Shown: positions 12,865-22,117 of the stretch, one piece after another | Layout: each line of letters starts with the position of its first letter | Numbering within the stretch: the first letter of the stretch is position 1 | Assembly: GCA_035527715.1 (NCBI GenBank) | Contig: DATKZY010000173.1 | Coordinates: 1 to 27,271 of the forward strand | DNA from: DSUN01 sp035527715 | GTDB taxonomy: Bacteria; Planctomycetota; PUPC01; DSUN01 | Direction of reading: 5' to 3' | Length of the DNA stretch: 27,271 bases | Notes under the pieces: generated by a model | What the model saw: only the letters and a program-made list of their open reading frames with translations | Databases searched by the model: none | Told to the model about the DNA's origin: nothing | Position numbers and translations under genes: made by a program

Positions 12865-13986
12865 ATGTTGCCAGGACTGAAGGACGTGACGTTTGCGGAC
12901 TATCCCCTGCTCGATAGTCTTCGCAAGGATTTGGCCGCAGCAGGCTTCGACACGCCGACGCCGATTCAGGCGCGGTGCATTCCGCTCGCCCTGGCGGGCA
13001 AGGACGTGATCGGGCTGGGGCAGACGGGGACGGGCAAGACCGCGGCCTTCGCGGTGCCGATCATTCAGCGCCTAGCGCGTCGCGGGGAGCTGACCGCGCT
13101 GGTGCTGGCGCCGACGCGCGAGTTGGCTCAGCAGATCGCGAGCGTGTTCGCGGCGCTGGGCCGCTCGAGCGGCATCCGCACGGCAATCGTGGTCGGCGGG
13201 GTGCCGAAGGGGCGCGACTATCGGGCCTTCCGCTCGCGGCCCAACGTGCTGGTGGCCACGCCGGGCCGGCTCATTGACCACCTGAATTCCGGCACGGCGC
13301 TGCTGGACAAGATCGAGACGTTTGTGATTGACGAGGCGGACCGGATGCACGACATGGGCTTCATGCCGCAGATTCGCCGCGTCATCGAGGCGCTGCCGCG
13401 CACGCGGCAGACCCTGATGTTCGCGGCCACGCTGCCGGCCGCCGTGGAACAGGTCGTGCGGCGGAGCATGAGCAGCCCCGAGCGGGTGCAGGTGGGCCGC
13501 GTGGCGCCCGTGGCGAGCGCCGAGCAGAAGCTCTTCGCCGTGAACCCCCACGAGAAGGTGCCGCTGCTGCTGCGCCTGCTCGAGCGGAGCCGCGGGCGGG
13601 TGCTCGTCTTCGCGCGCACCCGGCGCGGCGTCGAACGCCTCACCACGATGGTCGCGGGCCGACGCCACTCGGTGACCCGGCTCCACTCGGACCGCACGCA
13701 GCCGCAGCGCGACCACGCGATGGCCGGCTTCCGCGACGGACGCTACCGCATCCTGATCGCGACCGACATCGCGGCCCGCGGGCTCGACGTGGCCGATATC
13801 GAGCACGTGATCAACTACGACTTCCCCGGCACGCCCGAGGACTACGTGCACCGCATCGGGCGGACGGCTCGCTACCACGCCACGGGGCGTGCGACGAGCT
13901 TCGTCACGCGCGACGAGCGCAGCAACCTGGCCGGCGTCGAGCGCCTGGTCGGCTCGAAGCTCACCCTGGCACACGCTTCCTCATAG
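12865..13986 (+). CDS. DEAD-box ATP-dependent RNA helicase (RhlE-like)
   Basis: The 373-aa protein has all the family motifs in order: Q motif with PTPIQ at 31-35, Walker A GQTGTGKT at 52-59, PTRELAQQ at 83-90, TPGR at 132-135, DEAD at 156-159, motif III as AAT at 187-189 where SAT is usual, IATDIAARGLDV, and HRIGRTAR near 325. It unwinds short RNA duplexes, acting in ribosome assembly or RNA turnover. The protein stops soon after motif VI, so it is a minimal two-domain helicase without the basic tail of many RhlE proteins. GAGGT lies about 6 nt before the ATG. It converges on typA with a 33-nt gap and no obvious terminator between them. Confidence 0.95.
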   Translation: MLPGLKDVTFADYPLLDSLRKDLAAAGFDTPTPIQARCIPLALAGKDVIGLGQTGTGKTAAFAVPIIQRLARRGELTALVLAPTRELAQQIASVFAALGRSSGIRTAIVVGGVPKGRDYRAFRSRPNVLVATPGRLIDHLNSGTALLDKIETFVIDEADRMHDMGFMPQIRRVIEALPRTRQTLMFAATLPAAVEQVVRRSMSSPERVQVGRVAPVASAEQKLFAVNPHEKVPLLLRLLERSRGRVLVFARTRRGVERLTTMVAGRRHSVTRLHSDRTQPQRDHAMAGFRDGRYRILIATDIAARGLDVADIEHVINYDFPGTPEDYVHRIGRTARYHATGRATSFVTRDERSNLAGVERLVGSKLTLAHASS

Positions 13987-14019
13987 TGATTGTGTGAAGA
14001 CCCCGCCCCGACTGCCGCG

Positions 14020-15888
<1,869 letters not shown>

Positions 15889-16051
15889 GTCGTCAACCAC
15901 CCTCAAGTGCACTCGGCCGCGTCGCCGCACGGACGGAACACGAATGGCACGCGGTTGGCCGTGGCGGTCAGTTGCGGGGGTGCGCTCTCAGATCGTGCGG
16001 TGGCCCGGCAGACAGCTCAGAATCCCTGAAGCCGCGTTATCTTCCACATCC

Positions 16052-16079
16052 AGTATACCGGAACGCCGCCTGATTTGCA
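16052..16079 (-). promoter_or_regulatory. Possible promoter upstream of typA
   Basis: On the minus strand a good -10 TATACT (16057-16052) has only a weak -35 TGCAAA (16079-16074) at a 16-nt spacer. Transcription from near 16045 would give a leader of about 157 nt for typA. The stretch 15889-16218 otherwise holds only short repeats. Confidence 0.3.
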
Positions 16080-16096
16080 TCCCGGCCCCTGGTGGC

Positions 16097-16115
16097 GGGT
16101 GCGTGTAATCTCCTT
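16097..16115. repeat. Solo copy of the fold-back element's terminal repeat
   Basis: GGGTGCGTGTAATCTCCTT matches 17 of 19 bases of the inverted repeat that bounds the element at 18954-19252 (compare the reverse complement of 19234-19252). No partner repeat is seen nearby. It may be a decayed or excised copy, or an independent recognition word. Confidence 0.5.
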
Positions 16116-16196
16116 CGCCGCCACTACCGGCGCGGCAGCCCGCGGCCCTCGGCCCGCGTAGGGAGGTGTGGACGATTGGATGGTTGTCGGACACCC

Positions 16197-16226
16197 ATCC
16201 ATTCATCCACCCATCCACTCATCCCC
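16197..16226. repeat. Octamer tandem repeat (atccattc-like)
   Basis: Units atccattc, atccaccc, atccactc and atcccc run together and reach into the last codons of yidD. A reverse-complement ggatgg word lies just to the left, near 16178. Confidence 0.6.
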
Positions 16227-16476
16227 TTTTCTCGTCGTCGCCCGCCACGCCCCTGTTCGGGGGCCGCTCGACGGGGTCGTAGCCGCCCTTGCACCAGGGG
16301 TTGCAGCGCAGGATGCGCCAGGCGGTCAAGAGGAAGCCGCGGAGGAGGCCCTTCTTGCGAAAGGCCTCGACGGCGTAGCTCGAGCAGGTGGGCTCGAAGC
16401 GGCAGCAGGGCGGGATGAGGGGCGACAGGCACCGCTGGTAGCAACGGACGAGGAAGACCGCGACTCGTCGCATCAT
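16219..16476 (-). CDS. yidD: Membrane protein insertion efficiency factor YidD
   Basis: The 85-aa protein shows the family's conserved cysteine-rich core: RCYQRCLSPLIPPCCRFEPTCSSYAVEAFRKKG, present here at about residues 11-43, followed by RILRCNPWCKGGYDPV near 55-70. YidD is a small amphipathic protein at the inner membrane that helps YidC insert proteins. Its ATG overlaps the rnpA stop by 4 nt (ATGA), the usual rnpA-yidD arrangement. A second ATG follows directly, so the start could be one codon later. The last codons lie in an octamer repeat. yidC, its usual next neighbour, is not present. Confidence 0.95.
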   Translation of the reverse strand: MMRRVAVFLVRCYQRCLSPLIPPCCRFEPTCSSYAVEAFRKKGLLRGFLLTAWRILRCNPWCKGGYDPVERPPNRGVAGDDEKRG

Positions 16477-16832
16477 GGCGTTCGGGCCTCCCCGGCGTCC
16501 AGGAGCAGACGGGCCAGCTCCCCCGCAACCTCGCCCACGCCGGGCGCATCCCAGTTCGTCGCGGGCACGACCACGAGGTCAATGCCGCCGGGCAGCTCGT
16601 GCTTGTGGGTGCGGAATGCCTCGCGGACGATGCGCTTCGCCCGGTTCCTGGCCACGGCGCTGCGCCAGCCCCGCTGGAGGGCGATCCCCAGGCGCGCGTG
16701 CCCCAGGCCGTTGGGCGCGTAGCACACGGCCAGCCACTTGCCCCGGCGGCGCGTGCCCGTGCGGAACACGCGGTCGAAGTCCCCGGTCTTCAGGAGGCGT
16801 TCCTCGCGTGCGAAGCCGTGGGGCTTGGGCAT
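16473..16832 (-). CDS. rnpA: Ribonuclease P protein component
   Basis: The 119-aa basic protein has the RnpA signature ARNRAKRIVREAFR at about 61-74 and the N-terminal LLKTGDFDRVFRTG segment that contacts the tRNA leader. It binds the catalytic RNase P RNA and aids 5' maturation of tRNAs. AGAGG lies 6 nt before the ATG at 16832. It is coupled to yidD downstream. rpmH, which normally precedes rnpA, is absent; instead a beta-propeller-like gene ends 26 nt upstream. The open frame continues far upstream through that gene, but the ribosome site and family length fix the start. Confidence 0.95.
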   Translation of the reverse strand: MPKPHGFAREERLLKTGDFDRVFRTGTRRRGKWLAVCYAPNGLGHARLGIALQRGWRSAVARNRAKRIVREAFRTHKHELPGGIDLVVVPATNWDAPGVGEVAGELARLLLDAGEARTP

Positions 16833-16858
16833 GGCTGGCCTCTTCGTTTGTGCCGGCC

Positions 16859-17986
16859 TCACGCCTTCCGCGGCAGGATCCGGGGGAAGTAGATCCACAG
16901 GTGGCCCAGGTCGTCGTCCTCGCCGAAGTAGAGCTGGCCGTCGCGGCCCGTCGCCGCGTCGCCGAAGACGTAGCCGTAGCGCCGCCGCTCGATGACGGAC
17001 ACGGCGCAGCCGAGGTCGCTGAGGTCGCCCGTGGCCGGGTTGTAGCAGAAGAAGCGCGCGATCCCCTCGCCGCAGGGGCCGTAGATGCGGCCGTCCGCCG
17101 TCGCGGCCATCGGGCCGACGGGGGCGAAGCGCGTCTTGCCCAGCCGCTCGCCGAAGCCTCGGCCCTCGACGAAGGAGTACAGGTGCCCCTCGTCGTCGGC
17201 CGTGTAGAGCCGCCCGCTCGCGGGGTCGCGCGCCCACATCACGGTGGCACAGGCATCTTGCCTGTGGCTCGTGCCCCAGGGGCCCTCGGGCAGGCGCACG
17301 GCTCGCCGCTTGAGCCTGGCGCTGGCGGGACTGTAGCGCCAGAGGGTGTGTCCCTCGTCCAGGCCGAAGACGCTGCCCTTCGAGCCGACGGCGAGCCGGG
17401 CCGCCCCGGGCACTTCGCCGACCACCTCGGGCTTCCCCGCATCGGCGCCCATCGTGAACAGGTGGCGCTCGGTGACGCCGACAATGCGGTCGCGGCCCGG
17501 CGTGCGGACCGCGTGGAGGACTCGCTCGCCCTGGACGACGGGGCCGAGGTCCTCGAGGGGCTGGCGGCCGAAGCCCCACTCCTGGAGGAGGTCGAAGGGC
17601 AGGCCCTGGAGTGCGCGCGCCACGGCCCGCCCGCCGCCCGGGCCGTTGACGAAGGCCACGAAGCGCTTCGTCCCGCAGCAGATCGTCGCGCAGTGCGTGG
17701 CGTCCTTCACGACCCCCAGGTCGAGCACCATGCCCGTGGCGCCGTGGAACATGCCGACGAAGAGGTGGGCGGCCCGGCCGCTCGTGCCGCCGTAGACCAT
17801 CCAGTTCGGCCCCACGTCGAGGGCCGTGACGTGGCTCTCGTCGGCCACGACCGGCACGCTGCACCCCGGGAAGCACAGCGGGAAGGCCACCAGCGTGCCC
17901 TCCTTCACAAACGTCCCGTGCACGATCTCGTCCCGAAGCGCCTGGGCTTCGGGCGACTTGAGGTCGAAGGGCTGCCGCTTCCCCAT
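16859..17986 (-). CDS. Beta-propeller-like hypothetical protein
   Basis: The 375-aa protein has no signal peptide and consists of repeating short strands with Gly-Asp turns, such as GRLYTADDEGHLYSF, DGRIYGPCGEGIARFFCYNP and DGQLYFGEDDDLGHLWIY. This is how beta-propellers of WD/SMP-30-like type read; repeats are about 45-50 residues apart. I do not recognise a named family or catalytic residues. AAGGA lies 8 nt before the ATG. A REP-like palindrome lies in frame at 17248-17266 and adds residues HRQDACAT between two blades. The gene ends 26 nt before rnpA and may be cotranscribed with it. Confidence 0.75.
   Translation of the reverse strand: MGKRQPFDLKSPEAQALRDEIVHGTFVKEGTLVAFPLCFPGCSVPVVADESHVTALDVGPNWMVYGGTSGRAAHLFVGMFHGATGMVLDLGVVKDATHCATICCGTKRFVAFVNGPGGGRAVARALQGLPFDLLQEWGFGRQPLEDLGPVVQGERVLHAVRTPGRDRIVGVTERHLFTMGADAGKPEVVGEVPGAARLAVGSKGSVFGLDEGHTLWRYSPASARLKRRAVRLPEGPWGTSHRQDACATVMWARDPASGRLYTADDEGHLYSFVEGRGFGERLGKTRFAPVGPMAATADGRIYGPCGEGIARFFCYNPATGDLSDLGCAVSVIERRRYGYVFGDAATGRDGQLYFGEDDDLGHLWIYFPRILPRKA
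17248..17266. repeat. REP-like palindrome inside the propeller gene
   Basis: CACAGGCA, a TCT loop and TGCCTGTG form a perfect 8-bp stem. It is the core of the dispersed repeat whose false translations (RQDACAT, GTGILPV) recur in PVC and related genomes. Here it is read in frame and does not interrupt the coding sequence. Confidence 0.75.
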
Positions 17987-18032
17987 CCTGGATTTCCTTC
18001 TGAGCGTGAGGCAGGTCCTCGGACGAGGCTAC

Positions 18033-18061
18033 ATGAACCCATTTTCCTCCCTGCCCGTCAA
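18033..18061 (-). promoter_or_regulatory. Possible promoter of the propeller-rnpA-yidD group
   Basis: On the minus strand TTGACG (18061-18056) is followed after 17 nt by GTTCAT (18038-18033). The -35 box is good, the -10 weak. It lies about 50 nt upstream of the propeller ATG. Confidence 0.4.
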
Positions 18062-18089
18062 GTGCGGGTGGGCCTGGGGCGCGGACGCG

Positions 18090-18869
18090 CTACCTGTCGC
18101 GCAGAATGCTCAGCATGCCGCCATCCACGGTGAGCGTGGCGCCCGTGACGTACGAGGCCTCGTCGGAGGCGAGGAAGGCGATGGCGGCGGCGATCTCGTC
18201 GGGCGTGCCCGCGCGCTTGATGGGCAGGCCGTCGAGCGGCCGCGGCTTCCAGGTCGCCCGGTCCACCGCCTGGTTCGAGCGCGGGTGGAGCGAGGTGTCG
18301 GTGTTGCCGGGCAGCACGGCGTTGAAGCGGATGCCGCGAGCGGCGAACTCGACCGCGAGGCCCCGCGTGAGGCCGCACAGGCCCGCTTTCGAGGCGGAGT
18401 AGACAGCGAACGGGCCGTAGGTGGCGACGGCGTGGACGGAGGCGACGTTGACCACGCTGCCCCAGCCGCGGCTGAGCATGTCGGGCACGGCGGCGCGGCT
18501 CATCAGGAAGGCGCTCTTCAGGTTCATGTCGAGCACCTGGTCGAAGAGCGCCTCGTCGAACTTGTCGAGGCTGGTGCCGCGCGTGATGCCGGCGTTGTTG
18601 ACGAGCACGTCTACGCGGCCGAAAGCCCCGAGCGTCTCCGCCACCACGCGCTCGCAGTCGGCGGCGACGGCGACGTCGGCGTGGACGAAGAGGGCCTTGC
18701 CGCCCGCGTCGGCGATCTCGCGGGCGGTCGCCTGGCCGCCCTCGACGTTGCGGTTGGCCACGCCGCACACGGCGGCGCCCTCGCGGGCGAGCCGCAGCGC
18801 CGTCGCCTTCCCGATGCCCGACGACGAGCCCGTCACAATTGCCACCTTGCCGCTGAACCGGTCGCTCAT
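18090..18869 (-). CDS. SDR-family NAD(P)-dependent oxidoreductase
   Basis: The 259-aa protein is a classical short-chain dehydrogenase: cofactor loop TGSSSGIG at 13-20, NNAG at 91-94, catalytic S144, Y157 and K161 (YSASK), and the typical C-terminal SYVTGATLTVDGG. It interconverts an alcohol and a ketone or aldehyde using NAD(P); the FabG-like sequence does not show the substrate. I chose the ATG at 18869 because AAAGG lies about 7 nt upstream; an ATG at 18902 would add 11 residues. It has its own promoter at 18914-18942 and diverges from a zinc alcohol dehydrogenase, which suggests a shared carbohydrate or polyol pathway. Confidence 0.94.
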   Translation of the reverse strand: MSDRFSGKVAIVTGSSSGIGKATALRLAREGAAVCGVANRNVEGGQATAREIADAGGKALFVHADVAVAADCERVVAETLGAFGRVDVLVNNAGITRGTSLDKFDEALFDQVLDMNLKSAFLMSRAAVPDMLSRGWGSVVNVASVHAVATYGPFAVYSASKAGLCGLTRGLAVEFAARGIRFNAVLPGNTDTSLHPRSNQAVDRATWKPRPLDGLPIKRAGTPDEIAAAIAFLASDEASYVTGATLTVDGGMLSILRDR

Positions 18870-18913
18870 GCCGCGCCTTTCATCACGCTGGGGGTGAACC
18901 ATGCTTGTCCATG

Positions 18914-18942
18914 ATCGTACTTGAGGGCAGGCGCCCTGTCAA
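18914..18942 (-). promoter_or_regulatory. Sigma70-type promoter of the SDR gene
   Basis: On the minus strand a perfect -35 TTGACA (18942-18937) and a -10 TACGAT (18919-18914) are 17 nt apart. The start near 18907 gives a leader of about 38 nt. The promoter ends 11 bp from the left inverted repeat of the fold-back element, so the element borders but does not break it. Confidence 0.65.
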
Positions 18943-18953
18943 TCGCCCCGCGC

Positions 18954-19252
18954 GGGTGCGTGCAATTTCCTACGGGCCGGACGTCCGCGTCTTCAGCCTC
19001 CGAAGGAGGCGACGGAATAAAGCCCACGGCGATGCTTGGGGAGCCGTGGGTTGACGAGCCCTCCATCACCCAGCCCCCGGGGGGCGGCGGAACCTTGTCG
19101 TGCTCTGAACGCTCCGCCGCCCCCTTCGGGGGCTGGGCCTGTTTCTCTCACGCAAACCCACGGTTCCGCTTCGCTCCACCGTGGGCTTTACTCCGCCACG
19201 CCCTTCGGGCGTTCGCGTTCCGCCCCTTGACCATAGGAGATTGCACGCACCC
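18954..19252. mobile_element. 299-bp fold-back (MITE-like) element
   Basis: Terminal inverted repeats GGGTGCGTGCAATTTCCTA (18954-18972) and TAGGAGATTGCACGCACCC (19234-19252) match at 18 of 19 positions. Inside, further arms nest symmetrically: 19013-19029 with 19179-19195 (one mismatch), 19044-19052 with 19155-19163, 19069-19078 with 19128-19137, and 19080-19091 with 19113-19124, all perfect apart from the first. Local hairpins such as gcctcc-gaa-ggaggc (from about 18995) are alternatives. There is no ORF of note. Flanking CCCCGC words could be a short target duplication but are ambiguous in GC-rich DNA. This fits a non-autonomous transposable element; a structured non-coding RNA is the main alternative. 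It fills the gap between two divergent genes. Confidence 0.7.
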
Positions 19253-19264
19253 CCCGCTCGCCGC

Positions 19265-19292
19265 TTGCAAATCCCGCCGGCGGAGCTATACT
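19265..19292 (+). promoter_or_regulatory. Probable promoter of the zinc ADH gene
   Basis: TTGCAA (19265-19270) and TATACT (19287-19292) are 16 nt apart, with a start near 19299 and a leader of about 37 nt. It begins 12 bp after the fold-back element. Confidence 0.5.
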
Positions 19293-19335
19293 GACGGCGC
19301 CAATCGGCCCGAAGCCACCCAGGAAGGAGAAGCTC

Positions 19336-20349
19336 ATGCGCGGCGTGAAGATTCTCGACGCACTCAAGGTCGAGACCTGCGATTACCCCGACCCCGTGCC
19401 CCAGGGCGAGGAGGTGGTGGTGCGGCTCGAGGCCGCGGCGATCTGCGGCTCCGACCTCCACGGCCTCTACCAGCGGCCGGGCGAGAAGCCATTCGTCCCC
19501 GGCCACGAAGGGGCCGGCGTGGTCGTGGCCGTGGACAAGCCGCGCGTGCTCAAGGTGGGCGACCGCGTGTGCACCACGGCCGTCTACCCCTGCGGGGTGT
19601 GCGACCACTGCCGCATGGGCTACACCATCTACTGCCGCGACCGGAAGGGCACCTACGGCTTCGGCCTCAACGGCGTGCACGCGACCCACGTGCGCATCTG
19701 CGAGCGCTCGCTCCTGCCGCTGCCCGACTCGATGTCGTTCGAGCAGGGCTCCCTGGTGCTCGACCCCGTGGGCACGCACTTCCACGCGAACAAGCGGATG
19801 GGCACGAACGCCCGCCACACGGTCGCCGTCTTCGGCCTCGGGCCGATGGGCCTCGGCGCCGTGTGCGTCACGGCCTTCCTCGGCGCCCGCGTGATCGCGG
19901 TGGACCCCATCGCGTTCCGCCGCGAGCTGGCGAAGAAGCTGGGCGCGGCCGACGCGGTGGACCCCGCGGCGGGCGACGTGGCGGCGCAGATTCGCGAGCT
20001 GACGAAGGGCTACGGACTCGACCGCGCCTTCGAGTGCTCGGGCCGCCCCGAGCCGCTGTACGCGGCGCTCGACCTTGTCCGCCACTTCGGCCACGTGTCC
20101 ATCGTCGGCGAGCAGCCCGAGGCCAAGATCAGCCCGTCGAACCACTTCAACCGCAAGGAGATCACCCTCAGCGGCTCCACCTGCTTCCCGCTGGGCGAGT
20201 ACGACGAGATCGTGCGGGCGTTCGAGGCTGGACTGCCCGCGGCCCGGATGATCACCCATCGCTTCACCGTCGAGCAGGCCGCCGAGGCCTACGCCACGTT
20301 CAACACCGGCGACACCGGCAAGGTCATCTTCGTGCCCGCCCGCGCGTGA
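19336..20349 (+). CDS. Zinc-dependent alcohol dehydrogenase (MDR family)
   Basis: The 337-aa medium-chain dehydrogenase has catalytic-zinc residues C37 (CGSD) and H57-E58 (GHEGAG), a structural-zinc set C86, C89, C92 and C100, and a nucleotide loop GLGPMG near 166-171. It oxidises an alcohol or polyol with NAD(P); the sorbitol/threonine-dehydrogenase-like sequence leaves the substrate open. AAGGAG lies 7 nt before the ATG. It diverges from the SDR gene and is followed after 41 nt by a malectin lipoprotein that is probably in the same transcript. Confidence 0.95.
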   Translation: MRGVKILDALKVETCDYPDPVPQGEEVVVRLEAAAICGSDLHGLYQRPGEKPFVPGHEGAGVVVAVDKPRVLKVGDRVCTTAVYPCGVCDHCRMGYTIYCRDRKGTYGFGLNGVHATHVRICERSLLPLPDSMSFEQGSLVLDPVGTHFHANKRMGTNARHTVAVFGLGPMGLGAVCVTAFLGARVIAVDPIAFRRELAKKLGAADAVDPAAGDVAAQIRELTKGYGLDRAFECSGRPEPLYAALDLVRHFGHVSIVGEQPEAKISPSNHFNRKEITLSGSTCFPLGEYDEIVRAFEAGLPAARMITHRFTVEQAAEAYATFNTGDTGKVIFVPARA

Positions 20350-20390
20350 GATCCACTCGCCGGGCAGCCTTTCCACGAAAGGAGTGTGCA

Positions 20391-20990
20391 ATGCGGAAGG
20401 CCCTTGTGTTACTTGCGGGATGGCTCGCCCTGTTCGCGCTCCCTGCGTGCGCCCGCAAGGTGCAGCCGACCGAGGCCCCCGGGGCGCAGGCCGCCCGCTG
20501 GGGCTACGTGGGCGGCCTTACCGTCAAGAGGCCCGACGCTGAGGTGAAGAACACCCAGGACAAGGCGATCTACCTCAACGAGCACTACAGCATGACCGCC
20601 TACCGCATCGCCGTGGCGAACGGCACCTACGCCGTGAAGCTCCATTTCGCCGAGACCTATGAGAAGATCGAGGACGTGGGGCAGCGCGTCTTCTCCGTCG
20701 CCGTCGAGGGCAAGCCCGTGCTCGGCGACCTCGATGTCTTCAAGGAGGCGGGCAAGCAGCGCTGCGCCGCCGTCGTCAAGGACCTCGAGGCCGAGGTCGC
20801 CGACGGCGAGCTGACGATCGAGTTCGCCGCCAAGGTGCAGAACCCGATGATCAACGGCATCGAGGTGGTGGCGAAGCGCAGGGGGCGGGCCCGCGGCGCC
20901 GCCCTCCTCATCAACTGCGGCGCCACGGCCGACTACGCGGCGAAGGACCGCCGCGTGTGGCGAAAGGACCAGGAATACCCGGCGCCGTGA
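20391..20990 (+). CDS. Malectin-domain lipoprotein, second domain truncated
   Basis: The 199-aa protein starts with a signal peptide ending ALPAC, a plausible though Pro-containing lipobox with the lipidated Cys near residue 20. A malectin-like carbohydrate-binding domain follows at about 37-157 (TAYRIAVANGTYAVKLHFAETY, then VFSVAVEGK and INGIEVVAK, each typical of the fold). At about 170 a second domain seems to begin (INCGATADYAAKDRRVWRKDQEY) but the stop comes about 25 residues later. Short tandem repeats start 12 bp after the stop, so the gene has probably lost its 3' part. AAGGAG lies 7 nt before the ATG. It would bind sugars at the cell surface. Confidence 0.85.
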   Translation: MRKALVLLAGWLALFALPACARKVQPTEAPGAQAARWGYVGGLTVKRPDAEVKNTQDKAIYLNEHYSMTAYRIAVANGTYAVKLHFAETYEKIEDVGQRVFSVAVEGKPVLGDLDVFKEAGKQRCAAVVKDLEAEVADGELTIEFAAKVQNPMINGIEVVAKRRGRARGAALLINCGATADYAAKDRRVWRKDQEYPAP

Positions 20991-21001
20991 GTAAGGCGAT
21001 T

Positions 21002-21097
21002 GCGGAATGCGGAATGCGGATTGACAGGAGGAAGACCCTGCGGACCGTTGGCCGCATCTTCGTCCCATCCGTCCCATAGGTCCTATCGGTCCGATTC
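21002..21097. repeat. Two short tandem arrays (heptamer and nonamer)
   Basis: Three heptamers of tgcggaa type (about 21002-21021) are followed at 21062-21097 by four nonamers gtcccatcc, gtcccatag, gtcctatcg and gtccgattc. The arrays fill most of the gap between the truncated malectin gene and the UroD-like gene. A TTGACA at about 21022 has no acceptable -10 partner. Confidence 0.7.
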
Positions 21098-21118
21098 TGA
21101 CCGCTCCCAGGGGCCCCA

Positions 21119-22117
21119 ATGATCCCTCGAGAAGTTGTGACCCGGGCAATCGAGTTCCGCCGGCCCGAGCGGTTGCCCATCAACGGCTACGGCGCGGCCA
21201 GCGACGTGACAGGCATCGGCTACGAGCAGATCAAGCCGCCCCAGGCCCAGGACGACCCGCTCACCGACCAGTGGCTCTGCCGCTGGGGGAAGACTCATTT
21301 GGCCAACATGGGCCAGGTGAAGGGCCACCCCCTCGAAGACCTGGCGGGGATGAAGGACTTTCCCTGGCCCGACGGCAATGACCCACGCCGCTACGCCAAT
21401 GTGCCGAAACAGCTCGCCGAGCTGGCCGCCGATCCCATCCGCCGAGACAAGTTCGTCGTCACGGGCATCTTCATGATCCTCTGGGAGCGGATGCACAGCC
21501 TCCACGGCTTCGAGAACTGCATGCTCGACCTGATGGACGACGTGCCGGCGATTCACGAGCTGGCCGAGCGGATCGTGGACTACGATCTCGCCGTGGTGCG
21601 GAACATGCACCGCATCGCAGGCGACCGCATCCAGGCGCTGAACTTCAGCGAGGACTGGGGCACGCAGGCCGACCTGCACATCTCGCCCGCGCTGTGGCGC
21701 CGCTTCTTCTTCCCGCGCTACCGGAGGATTTTCAAGGCCGTGCACGACTGCGGCTGGCACGTGTGGATGCACTCGTGCGGGAAGATCAACAAGGCCATCC
21801 CCGGCCTCATCGAGGCGGGGGTGGACGTGTTGAACATGCAGCAGCCGCGGGCGAACGGCATCGAGGAGATCGGGCGGCAGTTCGCGGGCAAGGTGTGCTT
21901 CGAGACGCTCTGCGACATCCAGAAGACCCTCCCTCCCGGCGACCGCCGGGTCATCACGGCCGAGGCCGCGAAGCTGATGCGGACGTGGGGCACCCCGCAC
22001 GGCGGCTTCATCCTGGGCGACTACGGCGACCACGTGGCCATCGGCGCCCAGCCCGAGACGAAGGACTTCATGCTCGGCGAGTTCCGCCGCCTCGACCCAT
22101 GGGCACACGGCTGGTGA
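21119..22117 (+). CDS. Uroporphyrinogen decarboxylase-family protein (MtaA-like)
   Basis: The 332-aa protein has the UroD barrel pattern: an N-terminal RAIEFRRPERLPI segment, the central WERMHSLHGFENCMLDLMDD helix region, and the late HSCGKINKAIPGLIEAGVDVLNMQQP stretch found in methyltransferase-type members (MtaA/CmuA-like). It lacks the clear N-terminal Arg cluster of true HemE, so haem synthesis is unlikely. Planctomycetes and relatives carry many paralogues, probably methyl- or carboxyl-transferring enzymes of unknown substrate; the Cys in HSCG could bind zinc. The ribosome site (AGGGG) is modest. It follows the ADH-malectin pair. Confidence 0.9.
   Translation: MIPREVVTRAIEFRRPERLPINGYGAASDVTGIGYEQIKPPQAQDDPLTDQWLCRWGKTHLANMGQVKGHPLEDLAGMKDFPWPDGNDPRRYANVPKQLAELAADPIRRDKFVVTGIFMILWERMHSLHGFENCMLDLMDDVPAIHELAERIVDYDLAVVRNMHRIAGDRIQALNFSEDWGTQADLHISPALWRRFFFPRYRRIFKAVHDCGWHVWMHSCGKINKAIPGLIEAGVDVLNMQQPRANGIEEIGRQFAGKVCFETLCDIQKTLPPGDRRVITAEAAKLMRTWGTPHGGFILGDYGDHVAIGAQPETKDFMLGEFRRLDPWAHGW

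Noticed and set aside
16473..17876. One long frame joining rnpA to upstream sequence
   Set aside because: The upstream part overlaps the propeller gene in another frame; RnpA length and ribosome site fix the start at 16832.
21022..21050. TTGACA as promoter of the UroD-like gene
   Set aside because: At 17 nt downstream there is ACCGTT, which matches the -10 consensus poorly.
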